Assembly (NCBI GenBank): GCA_009697495.1
Contig: SHUN01000020.1
Coordinates: 1-13,941, forward strand
Source of the DNA: Bryobacterales bacterium
GTDB taxonomy: Bacteria; Acidobacteriota; Terriglobia; Bryobacterales; Bryobacteraceae
Reading direction: 5' to 3'
Length of the DNA: 13,941 nt
The position numbers were made by a program, and so were the translations under genes. The notes under the pieces were generated by a model. That model searched no databases, was not told the origin of the DNA, and was given only the letters and a program-made list of their open reading frames with translations. Below are positions 6,429-13,558 of this stretch, piece after piece. Every line of letters begins with the position of its first letter. Position 1 is the stretch's first letter.

Positions 6429-9176
6429 ATGTCGAAACAAGTCCCTATTTTACTGTTCGTGTTGGGTTCAATGGCCGCGTCTGGCCAGACGTCGGAGCAG
6501 GCGGAGTTCTTTGAAAAGAACGTGCGTCCGGTGCTGGCGGCGAAGTGCCAGATGTGCCACAACGCGAAAGCGAAAACGTCGGGGCTCGACATGTCCACGG
6601 GGGCGGCGTTTTTCGCCGGCGGCGCCAGCGGCTCTTTGATCAATGTGGAGACGCCGGAGCAGAGTTTACTGCTGATGGCGTTGAGTTATGAAGGCACGTT
6701 GAAAATGCCGCCGATGGGCAAGTTGAAGGACGACGAGATTGCCCGGATTCGCGAGTGGGTGAAGATGGGAGCGCCTTGGCCTGGGGTGGACCGGAAGGCT
6801 GGCGCGGCGGCGGTTTCGCACTCGGGAACGCGCAAACACGGATCGGTGTTTTCGAACGAAGAATGGAGATTTTGGGCGTTCCAGCCAGTGAAAAAGGCGG
6901 CGGTGCCAGCGGTGAAGAATGCGGACTGGGTGCGGTCTCCGGTCGATGCGTTTATCCTGCAAAAGCTGGAAGAAAAGGGCTTGCGGCCTGCCGCGAAGGC
7001 CGATAAACATGTGTTGCTGCGGCGCGTGACCTATGATCTGCATGGGCTGCCGCCGACGGAAACGGAAATCAGCGATTTTGTGGCTGATCAGTCGCCGGAT
7101 GCCTTCAGGAAAGTGGTGGACCGCCTGCTGGCTTCGCCTCGGTATGGGGAGAAGTGGGGCCGTCATTGGCTGGACGTTGCGCGATTCGCCGACTCGACTG
7201 GAAACGACGAAGATCATCGGTATCCCTACGCTTTCAAGTACCGGGATTATGTGGTGGACGCGTTTAACAGCGACTTGCCTTATAACCAGTTTGTGAAGGA
7301 GCAAATCGCGGGCGATTTATTGCCGCCGGAGAAGGGCGAGGGGATCAACCGGCGCGGGGTGATCGCCACCGGCTTTTTGGCTCTGGGCGCGAAGGCGATT
7401 GCGCAGCAGGATAAGCAAAAGATGCTCTACGACGTGTGGGATGAACAGGTGGATGTGACATCGAAGGCGTTCCTTGGCGTCACGCTGGCGTGCGCGCGCT
7501 GCCACGATCACAAGTTTGATCCGCTGACGCAGAAGGATTATTACGGAATGATTGGGATGTTCGCGTCAACGAAGAGCTTCAAGGATTCCGAGACGCACGT
7601 TTCCAAGCTTTTGTTCACACCGCTGGTGTCCAAGGCGGAGTACGAAGTCCATGAGAAGGCGCTGGCGTTGGTGGCGAATAAAGGCGTCGATATCGATATC
7701 GTCGTGGATCGCGAGAAAAATCTGGCGCAGGCGAAGATGATCGAATTGCTGCCAGCCTATATGATGGCTGCGCGGAAGAAACTGGAGACCGCCGAGGGGC
7801 TGGATCCGCTGATTATCAAGCGCTGGATTCAGCACTTCAACGAGAGCGAAGTGCCGCGCGCCTGGCTCGACGATTTCCATAAGGCCGATGAGGCCGGGGC
7901 GCTGGCTGTGGCGGCGAAGTTCCAGGAGTCTTCGCGGGCAAATTTGGCGGAGTGGTCGAAGAAAACGGCGCGGTATCGTGTGGTGGCGCGCAAGCAGATT
8001 GACGAAAAGAACATGCTCGTCGAGGAGCCGAAGCATATCAACGAAAAAGATGGGTTTTTCCGCGATGTATTTGCCGATTCCGGGCCGTTTGGCGTGAAGC
8101 AGCGGATGATCGAAACGGCGGAGTTGAAAGCTCTGCGGGCGGAGCAGAAAACGTTGAAGGACGCCGTGCCGCCGGAGCCGGAAATGGCCTGCGCGGTGGC
8201 GGACGATAAACCTGTGGTTCAAAAGGTTTTAGTTCGCGGCGACTATACATCATTAGGCGAGGAAGCGCCGAAGACTTTCCCGCTGGTGATCGCCGGGAAA
8301 GACCGTTTGGTGGTGAAGGAAGGCGGCGGGAGGCGGGAATTGGCGGAATGGCTGGCCAGCGGGTCGAATCCGTTGACTCCGCGGGTGATGGTGAATCGGA
8401 TCTGGCTGGGGCATTTTGGGGAGGGGATTGTCCGGACGCCGGACAATTTCGGGCGCATGGGGGAGCGTCCCACGCATCCGGAGCTGCTGGATTATCTGGC
8501 GGCGGAATTTGTGGAGAAGGGGTGGAGCGTCAAGGAGGTTCACAGAACCCTCTTAAACTCCAGCACTTACCAGATGGCGAGCGCTCCGGGGCCGGAACAC
8601 GTCAAGTTGGACGGGGAGAACAAGTTGTTCTCGCGGTTCCCTCGGCGGCGGCTTATGGTGGAGGAGATGCGCGACGGGATGCTGGCGATCAGCGGGAAGC
8701 TGGACCTGAAAATGGGCGGGTCGTTGCAGTCCGGATTCGGGACGGATGGGGAAAATTCAAATGGCCGATTAAGCATGAGCCCCGAAGAACAGGTGCGTAG
8801 AACGGTCTATATGCCGCTAAGACGCGCTAATTTACCCGCTTTATTCAACCTTTTTGACTTCGGTGACGCGACCACGCCGAACGGGAAGCGGATTGTGACG
8901 AATGTCGCTCCGCAAGCGCTATTTCTGATGAATTCCAAGTTCGTTTCCGATCAGGCGGATGTGATCGCGAAGAGCGTGCTGGCGGAGGAGAATCAGAAAG
9001 TGGAACGGCTTTATTTGCGGGTGTTGAACCGGGCGGCGACGGCGGCGGAAGTGGACAGTGCGTTGAGCTACGCGGCGAGCTTCCGGCAGCGATTTCCAAA
9101 GATGCAGGAAGCCGAATCGTGGCAGAGCATGACGCGCATTTTGCTGGCGTCGAACGAATTTATTTACGTGGATTGA
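6429..9176 (+). CDS. PSD1/DUF1549-DUF1553 multidomain cytochrome-like exported protein
   Basis: 915 residues with an N-terminal signal peptide (hydrophobic ILLFVLGSMAASG, cleavage near residue 20). A planctomycete-type cytochrome c domain follows, with heme-binding CQMCH at 40-44 and a distal MPPMG near 93-97. DUF1549 (PSD1-like) covers about 168-385 and includes WGRHWLDVARFADS and a second CxxCH, CARCH (355-359), followed by DHKFDP. A variable charged segment spans roughly 390-635. DUF1553 covers about 640-890, with NPLTPRVMVNRIWLGHFGEGIV and TTPNGKRIV. Proteins of this build are abundant in Planctomycetes, Verrucomicrobia and Acidobacteria and nearly always pair with a DUF1501 protein, as here. 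Their reaction is not established; electron transfer coupled to an exported catabolic activity is the usual guess. The GAGG at 6421-6424 serves the ATG. Confidence 0.93.
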   Translation: MSKQVPILLFVLGSMAASGQTSEQAEFFEKNVRPVLAAKCQMCHNAKAKTSGLDMSTGAAFFAGGASGSLINVETPEQSLLLMALSYEGTLKMPPMGKLKDDEIARIREWVKMGAPWPGVDRKAGAAAVSHSGTRKHGSVFSNEEWRFWAFQPVKKAAVPAVKNADWVRSPVDAFILQKLEEKGLRPAAKADKHVLLRRVTYDLHGLPPTETEISDFVADQSPDAFRKVVDRLLASPRYGEKWGRHWLDVARFADSTGNDEDHRYPYAFKYRDYVVDAFNSDLPYNQFVKEQIAGDLLPPEKGEGINRRGVIATGFLALGAKAIAQQDKQKMLYDVWDEQVDVTSKAFLGVTLACARCHDHKFDPLTQKDYYGMIGMFASTKSFKDSETHVSKLLFTPLVSKAEYEVHEKALALVANKGVDIDIVVDREKNLAQAKMIELLPAYMMAARKKLETAEGLDPLIIKRWIQHFNESEVPRAWLDDFHKADEAGALAVAAKFQESSRANLAEWSKKTARYRVVARKQIDEKNMLVEEPKHINEKDGFFRDVFADSGPFGVKQRMIETAELKALRAEQKTLKDAVPPEPEMACAVADDKPVVQKVLVRGDYTSLGEEAPKTFPLVIAGKDRLVVKEGGGRRELAEWLASGSNPLTPRVMVNRIWLGHFGEGIVRTPDNFGRMGERPTHPELLDYLAAEFVEKGWSVKEVHRTLLNSSTYQMASAPGPEHVKLDGENKLFSRFPRRRLMVEEMRDGMLAISGKLDLKMGGSLQSGFGTDGENSNGRLSMSPEEQVRRTVYMPLRRANLPALFNLFDFGDATTPNGKRIVTNVAPQALFLMNSKFVSDQADVIAKSVLAEENQKVERLYLRVLNRAATAAEVDSALSYAASFRQRFPKMQEAESWQSMTRILLASNEFIYVD

Positions 9177-9183
9177 GGTGAGC

Positions 9184-10584
9184 ATGGATCCGAATCAGAA
9201 GCGATTGTCGAGGCGGGGCGCGTTGCGGGCCGCCGGGTGTGGATTGGGCACATTGGGATTGGCGCAGTTGCTGCAGGCTTCGGAGAATCCACTGGCGCCG
9301 AAAGCGTCGCATTACGCGGCGCGGGCGAAGCGGGTGATTTTTCTATTCATGCACGGCGGGCCGTCGTCGATCGACACGTTCGATCCGAAGGAAAGGCTGA
9401 TTCGCGATCACGGGAAACCGTTGCCGATCAAGCGCCCGCTGGCGTTCGCGGATGAAGCCCCAGGGCCGTTGATGAAGTCGCCTTGGGCGTTTAAGAACGG
9501 CGGGCAGAGCGGCATTCCGGTGAGCGATTTGTTTCCGTATACGCGGGAGATGGTGGACGAGTTGTGCGTGATCCGGTCGCTGGTGGGCGAGGGCGTGGAT
9601 CATGGCGCGGCGCTGTTGCAGACGTTTACTGGATCGTCGACATTTGTCCGGCCGAGCATTGGCGCGTGGACGGTGTATGGTTTGGGCACGGAGAATCAGA
9701 ACCTGCCGGGGTACATCACGATTAAGCCGACGCTGTCGCATGGCGGGGCGAAGAATTTTGGCGCGGCGTTCCTGCCGGGCGCGTTTCAGGGAACGCCGAT
9801 CGGGCATAGCGGCATGAAGGTGGAGGAGATCAAGGCGGAGCCGATTCAGTATCTGGTGAACAAAGGGCTGACTTCGGAGCAGCAGCGGTTTGAGCTGGAT
9901 ATGATCCAGAACATTAACCGGAAGCACCAGGAAGTACGGGCAGTGGATTCGAATCTGGAGGCGCGGATCCAGGCGTTTGAGTTGGCGTTCCGGATGCAGA
10001 CGCAGGCCCCGGAGATTTTCGCGGTCGATAAAGAAAGCGACGCGACGAAGAAGCTGTACGGGTTGGACGATCCGAAGACAGCGGATTTCGGCTGGCAGTG
10101 TTTATTGGCGCGGCGGCTGTGTGAGAAAGGCGTGCGGTTTGTGCAGTGCACGCATAGCTACAAGTGGGATCAGCATGGAGATCTTTTTGCGAAGCATACG
10201 GAGAACGCGCGCGAGGTGGATAAGCCGATTGCGGGTTTGTTGAAGGATTTGAAGGCGCGCGGGTTGTTGAAGGATACGCTGGTGGTTTGGGCGGGCGAAT
10301 TTGGACGAACGCCGATCAGCCAGGGTGGCAATGGCCGCGATCATAATCCGTATGGGTATACGGTGTGGATGGCGGGCGGGGGCGTGAAGCCGGGCTTCAT
10401 TTATGGTGCCACCGATGACATTGGCTATCACGCGACGGAAGACCGGATGCACATACACGACTGGCACGCGACCATTTTGCATTTGATGGGCATGCAGCAC
10501 GATAAGTTGACGTATAAATATAGCGGGCGCGACTTCCGGCTGACGGATGTGGCGGGCGTGATTCACAAGAAGATACTGGTGTGA
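9184..10584 (+). CDS. DUF1501 protein with Tat signal (alkaline-phosphatase-like fold)
   Basis: 466 residues from the ATG at 9184. A GTG at 9178 is in frame but lies within the Shine-Dalgarno GAGGTG, so the ATG is chosen. A twin-arginine signal SRRGALRAAG (9-18) is followed by a hydrophobic stretch, implying export in folded form. HGGPSSIDTFDPK (57-69) is the DUF1501 hallmark, resembling the metal site of sulfatase/alkaline-phosphatase-like enzymes. WAGEFGRTP (369-377), GRDHNPYGY and HIHDWHATILHLMG complete the pattern. It starts seven bases after the PSD1 stop and probably forms a functional unit with it. The substrate is unknown. Its TGA overlaps the GTG of the heme A synthase gene. Confidence 0.93.
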   Translation: MDPNQKRLSRRGALRAAGCGLGTLGLAQLLQASENPLAPKASHYAARAKRVIFLFMHGGPSSIDTFDPKERLIRDHGKPLPIKRPLAFADEAPGPLMKSPWAFKNGGQSGIPVSDLFPYTREMVDELCVIRSLVGEGVDHGAALLQTFTGSSTFVRPSIGAWTVYGLGTENQNLPGYITIKPTLSHGGAKNFGAAFLPGAFQGTPIGHSGMKVEEIKAEPIQYLVNKGLTSEQQRFELDMIQNINRKHQEVRAVDSNLEARIQAFELAFRMQTQAPEIFAVDKESDATKKLYGLDDPKTADFGWQCLLARRLCEKGVRFVQCTHSYKWDQHGDLFAKHTENAREVDKPIAGLLKDLKARGLLKDTLVVWAGEFGRTPISQGGNGRDHNPYGYTVWMAGGGVKPGFIYGATDDIGYHATEDRMHIHDWHATILHLMGMQHDKLTYKYSGRDFRLTDVAGVIHKKILV

Positions 10585-11486
10585 CGTATTCCCGGTTAGC
10601 TTGGTGGTTTGCCGGGTACCTGATCGCGGTGATACTGTTCGGGGCGTGGGTGCGGATTGGGGGGGCGGGGGCGGGGTGCGGAAATCACTGGCCGCTGTGC
10701 AATGGCGACGTGTTGCCGGTGGCTCCCGCGGCGAAGACGGTCATCGAGTTTACGCATCGGGTGACCAGCGGGCTCTGCGGTCTATTTGGGATTGCGTTTG
10801 TAATTGGGGCTTGGCGGATGGGGGACCGCGGCGTGTTGCGGGCAGCGCTGGCGACGCTGTTCTTCATTTTGGTCGAAGGATTCGTTGGCGCTGTGTTGGT
10901 GAAGAAAGAGTTGGTTGCCAATGACGCATCGGTGAGCCGGGCGGTGGTGATCGGATTGCATTTGGTGAATACGCTGCTGCTGATGGCGGCGGCGACGGCG
11001 ATGGCATGGCGGGCCGCGCCATTGGTTGTGGCAACGCGGGCGGCTGGGCGGGGATGGCTATTGGCGGCGATGGGAGTGTTGGTGCTGACGAATATGACGG
11101 GGGCGGTGACGGCGCTGGGGGATACGTTGTTTCCGCTGCAGCCGACTTTGGATGGCTCGCTGTTGGCTAAGGTTCGGGAGGACTTCACGGCAGGGCAGCA
11201 TTTTCTGGTGCGGCTGCGGGCGATTCATCCGTTTGTTGCAGTGTTCTGCGCGGCGTTTTTGAGCGGCGTGGTGGCGTCGATTCGGCGGGGGTATGCGGGG
11301 GATTTACCGATGCAGTCGTTGTTGCATTGGCCGTTGGGGCTGGTGGTGGGGCAGGTTGTTCTCGGGGCGGTGAATATTGTTCTGGCGGCGCCGGGATGGT
11401 TGCAGATCGCGCATTTGTTAGGGGCGCAGGTTTTGTGGGTTGCGGTTTGCGCTAGTTACTTGGCGATGGGGCGGCGGGTTGGTTGA
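10581..11486 (+). CDS. ctaA: Heme A synthase (CtaA/Cox15 family)
   Basis: 301 residues from a GTG that overlaps the DUF1501 stop (GTGA). It is an integral membrane protein with about eight hydrophobic segments. It oxidises the C8 methyl of heme O to a formyl group, giving heme A for aa3-type cytochrome oxidases. Family residues are in place: Glu56 with His59-Arg60 in IEFTHR, His127 in GLHLVNT, His215 in RAIHPF and His278 in QIAHLLG, the two pairs expected to coordinate the hemes. Cys33 and Cys40 in the first outer loop (GCGNHWPLC) have the spacing of the redox pair of the Bacillus-type enzyme. Unusually, it is not beside ctaB or oxidase subunits but is translationally coupled to a DUF1501 gene. 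Its last 35 bases overlap a convergent gene. Confidence 0.93.
   Translation: MTYSRLAWWFAGYLIAVILFGAWVRIGGAGAGCGNHWPLCNGDVLPVAPAAKTVIEFTHRVTSGLCGLFGIAFVIGAWRMGDRGVLRAALATLFFILVEGFVGAVLVKKELVANDASVSRAVVIGLHLVNTLLLMAAATAMAWRAAPLVVATRAAGRGWLLAAMGVLVLTNMTGAVTALGDTLFPLQPTLDGSLLAKVREDFTAGQHFLVRLRAIHPFVAVFCAAFLSGVVASIRRGYAGDLPMQSLLHWPLGLVVGQVVLGAVNIVLAAPGWLQIAHLLGAQVLWVAVCASYLAMGRRVG
10659..10676 (+). other. Potential G-quadruplex in the ctaA coding strand
   Basis: Seven, five and four consecutive G residues separated by single C residues start 78 bases into ctaA. The seven-G run can supply two G-tracts, so four tracts with one-base loops are possible. The run encodes the Gly/Ala-rich segment before Cys33. 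Folding in mRNA is possible but not shown, and glycine codons in a GC-rich genome explain it partly. Confidence 0.35.
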
Positions 11487-11883
11487 CGCGGTAGATGTAG
11501 GCGTCGTCGACGTAGGACTTGTGGATGACGCCGCGGCCCCAGCGCTTGGGTGTAGTGGCCGGGCCGTCTTTGAATACTTCCTGGAGCCCGAGGACGAGTT
11601 TGTCGTTGGAATCGATAATGCTTACGTGCGCAAGCGGGAAGTCCGCTGATGACATCCCGATAGCTTTTCTAGCTTCGGCGATTTTTTCATAAACGCCTCG
11701 AGGGCCTCCGGGCTGATTCCCCGCACTTGCGATCCTCAGGAGCCAGTCGTTTGATTCCGATTCAAACAACCAGAACGAGGCGACAATTGGCACACCCAGT
11801 TGATCCAGCGCGTCGGTGAGCCGGGAGCCAATATCAATCATTTCCGGTGTTAGTTGCTCTTTCAGCAGCGTGGTTTCAGCCAT
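11452..11883 (-). CDS. 143-residue protein of unknown function, partner of the HEPN gene
   Basis: I do not recognise a named domain. The 143-residue soluble protein begins with a helical, acidic segment (LTPEMIDIGSRLTDALDQLGV), followed by a strand-rich part (VASFWLFESESNDWLLRIAS, 34-53). A PGGPRGVYEKIAEARKAIG turn-helix comes next. The C-terminal half has FPLAHVSIIDSND (82-94), LGLQEVFKDG and an aromatic end [17 protein letters not shown] recall similar small proteins with the pattern G.P..A.FWLY.PE...W.L.IA...G.R..Y..I in other genomes, uncharacterised. AGGA stands eight bases before the ATG. The start overlaps the HEPN gene by 22 bp, and the 3' end overlaps convergent ctaA by 35 bp. An accessory or antitoxin-like partner role is speculation. 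It lacks the GSxARG nucleotidyltransferase motif of MNT antitoxins. Confidence 0.78.
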   Translation of the reverse strand: MAETTLLKEQLTPEMIDIGSRLTDALDQLGVPIVASFWLFESESNDWLLRIASAGNQPGGPRGVYEKIAEARKAIGMSSADFPLAHVSIIDSNDKLVLGLQEVFKDGPATTPKRWGRGVIHKSYVDDAYIYRVNQPAAPSPSN

Positions 11884-12284
11884 GTGAAAATTCCTGATTT
11901 CTCATTGGTAACGGCGTCGTAGAAGGCGCGCGCTTTGTCCTCGTCAGCATCCGCTCGGTACCTGGACGCTTCGCTCCAATCCGCAACGATCTTCCAATTG
12001 AACTCGAATGCGCCATCCGCCTTTACTCTTGATTCTAGTGCATAGCCGATGGGAGAAAGTTTCAACAGCCCGTCGAGCCGATGGGTATAGAAATCGTTAG
12101 CCAACTTTTTGTCAGGAATTTCTTGCGGGCCGAAGCGGGCGAGGATGGATGCCTTAAGGGCGCACTCACAAACATAACCGAGCAGGTAGTACGCTCCGGC
12201 CCATCTTCCGGCGGCCAGGAGCGCCTCAGCGTCGGCGAGACGGATTTCCGCGATCTGTATCAGCTCGTTCCGGGTGATGGCCAT
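11862..12284 (-). CDS. HEPN-domain protein
   Basis: 140 residues, all-helical. The first helices (ELIQIAEIRLADAEALLAAGRWAGAYYLLGYVCECALKASI, about 7-47) match the start of HEPN domains. YTHRLDGLLKLS (66-77) corresponds to the HDLxxLL helix. DWSEASRYRADADEDKARAFYDAV (102-125), followed by a terminal tryptophan region, matches the W..xRY helix. The RNase signature R-x4-6-H is absent, so this looks like the non-catalytic branch used in binding or in two-gene modules. The ATG overlaps the lactonase stop by one base (TAATG), and the end overlaps the 143-aa gene by 22 bp, so all three are probably translated from one message. No MNT-type partner is adjacent. Confidence 0.8.
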   Translation of the reverse strand: MAITRNELIQIAEIRLADAEALLAAGRWAGAYYLLGYVCECALKASILARFGPQEIPDKKLANDFYTHRLDGLLKLSPIGYALESRVKADGAFEFNWKIVADWSEASRYRADADEDKARAFYDAVTNEKSGIFTWLKPRC

Positions 12285-13114
12285 TAGAGCTTGTAAGCTT
12301 CCACGGCGTTCTTATGGAGAATTCGCTCCTGCTCGGCGGCGGAGTAGCGGCTGACGACCTGCTTCACCATATCGACCCACTGTTTGTATTTGCCGGCCAC
12401 CAGCATGACGGGCCAGTCCGAACCCAGCATGAGGCGTTTGGGACCGAAGGCTTGGAGTGTCGTGTCGAAGTACGGCGCCAAGTCCGCGGCGGACCACTTT
12501 TTCCAGTCGGCCTCGGTCAACATGCCGCTGATTTTGCAGTAGACGTTTGGGCGTTTGGCGAGTTCCAACATGTCCTCGCGCCATGGGCTCAGGATGCGCT
12601 CCTTGATCCTCGGCTTGGCGATGTGGTCGAGGATGAAGATCTGCTTGGGGTGCTTGTCGACGAAGGCGATGCTGGGTTTTAGCTGCTTTTCGAAGATCAG
12701 GATGTCGTAGCGGAGATCGTACTTCAGGAGCTTCTTTATCCCCTCGTTGAAGGCCGCGCCGAGGATGAAGTTGATGTCCGGCTCGCCTTGGACGACGTGG
12801 CGCACACCTTTGAACTTCTTGTGTTTGGCGAGGCGTTCGAGATCCTTATCAACGCCTTTGTCGCGGAGGTCGACCCAGCCGACCACCCCCTTCAGGAAGT
12901 CGTTCTTTTCGGCCATTTCGAGGAGCCAATCCGATTCTTCGACAGATTGGCGGGCTTGCACGGAGACGGCGCCATCAACGCCGGCAGCTTTGATTTCTTT
13001 GAGCAGATCGGCCGGGAGGAAATCCTTGCGGATCCCCTTCATGTCGTCGTTGATCCAATCGTACTCTTTGGCGGAATACTTCCAGAAGTGGTGATGGGTA
13101 TCGATGATGGGCAT
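12284..13114 (-). CDS. COG3618-type amidohydrolase (sugar lactonase-like)
   Basis: 276 residues, the usual length for the amidohydrolase-related TIM-barrel family that includes L-fuconolactonase, L-rhamnonolactonase and related lactone hydrolases. Metal-site motifs are visible: IDTHHHFW at 4-11 (His7, His9), LDHIAKP with His164, and GSDWP with Asp233. There is no signal peptide, so it is cytoplasmic. It starts three bases after the stop of the NTF2-like gene, with only a weak ribosome-binding site, consistent with coupling. Together with the quinoprotein two genes upstream, the context suggests oxidation of a sugar to a lactone and its opening. The exact substrate cannot be inferred. Metal-dependent hydrolase is secure; lactonase is likely. 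Confidence 0.88.
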   Translation of the reverse strand: MPIIDTHHHFWKYSAKEYDWINDDMKGIRKDFLPADLLKEIKAAGVDGAVSVQARQSVEESDWLLEMAEKNDFLKGVVGWVDLRDKGVDKDLERLAKHKKFKGVRHVVQGEPDINFILGAAFNEGIKKLLKYDLRYDILIFEKQLKPSIAFVDKHPKQIFILDHIAKPRIKERILSPWREDMLELAKRPNVYCKISGMLTEADWKKWSAADLAPYFDTTLQAFGPKRLMLGSDWPVMLVAGKYKQWVDMVKQVVSRYSAAEQERILHKNAVEAYKL

Positions 13115-13117
13115 GGG

Positions 13118-13540
13118 TTATGGAATTTTGTCGATTTTGGTTGTCTGATGGCCGGCGAGTCGCCAGGCGTTGTTGATCTTCACCCAGAAATGGATGAGCA
13201 TGATTTTGTCGTCGAAGACGCCGGCCTGATTGGTGCCGGTGACGCGCACGTGAGAGAAAGTAAGAGCGGAATCCTTGTAGATGTTGACTTGCGGATTGTG
13301 CTGCTCGAAGCTTTTGTAAACCTGACGGCGTTCCTTGATCTTGGCAATGTAGGACTTTTTGGTGTCGATGATGCCGGTGGCGTGGGCGTAAACGAGGTCA
13401 TCGGCAAGGAGCTTTCCAAGCGTCGCGGTATCGCTTTTGACGATGGCGTCGCTCCATTGTTTGTCGAGGGCCAGGATGGCGGCTTTGTCTTGGGCCGCGC
13501 AGAGGGCGGCGGTCACGATCAGCAGTCGGAAAAGAAGCAT
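13118..13540 (-). CDS. NTF2-like (DUF4440/SnoaL-type) exported protein
   Basis: 140 residues with a short signal peptide (MLLFRLLIVTAALCAA, cleavage before Gln17). The mature domain opens with ILALDKQWSDAIVKSDTATLGKLLADDLVYAHATG (about 22-56), the characteristic helix-helix-cone start of DUF4440/NTF2-like folds. The usual sheet ends in IHFWVKINNAWRLAGHQTTKI. These are cone-shaped alpha+beta proteins that bind small ligands or act as accessory enzymes; no catalytic role can be assigned. The ATG at 13540 is preceded by the quinoprotein stop 18 bases upstream and by an extended -10-like TGATATACT, with no clear Shine-Dalgarno. It could be read through from the upstream gene or started on its own. 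Confidence 0.85.
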   Translation of the reverse strand: MLLFRLLIVTAALCAAQDKAAILALDKQWSDAIVKSDTATLGKLLADDLVYAHATGIIDTKKSYIAKIKERRQVYKSFEQHNPQVNIYKDSALTFSHVRVTGTNQAGVFDDKIMLIHFWVKINNAWRLAGHQTTKIDKIP

Positions 13541-13547
13541 GAACGGG

Positions 13548-13556
13548 AGTATATCA
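13548..13556 (-). promoter_or_regulatory. Extended -10-like element before the NTF2-like gene
   Basis: Read on the minus strand, TGATATACT contains TGn plus TATACT (5 of 6 to the -10 consensus) and ends seven bases before the ATG at 13540. Transcription from it would start at or next to the ATG, giving a leaderless message. No good -35 is visible and the upstream gene is only 18 bases away, so this may be chance. Confidence 0.25.
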
Positions 13557-13558
13557 AC

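Noticed and set aside
6389..6643. N-terminal extension of tadA
   Set aside because: It lies opposite the start of the PSD1 gene, has no deaminase similarity, and the normal TadA N-terminus begins at 6388.
7566..8222. Minus-strand open frame of 218 codons
   Set aside because: It is His/Arg/Leu-rich, antisense to the PSD1 gene, and without motifs.
9343..9927. Minus-strand open frame of 194 codons
   Set aside because: It is antisense to the DUF1501 gene, Arg-rich and without motifs.
11452..12284. Classical HEPN/MNT toxin-antitoxin pair
   Set aside because: The partner lacks the MNT nucleotidyltransferase signature and the HEPN protein lacks the R-x4-6-H RNase motif.
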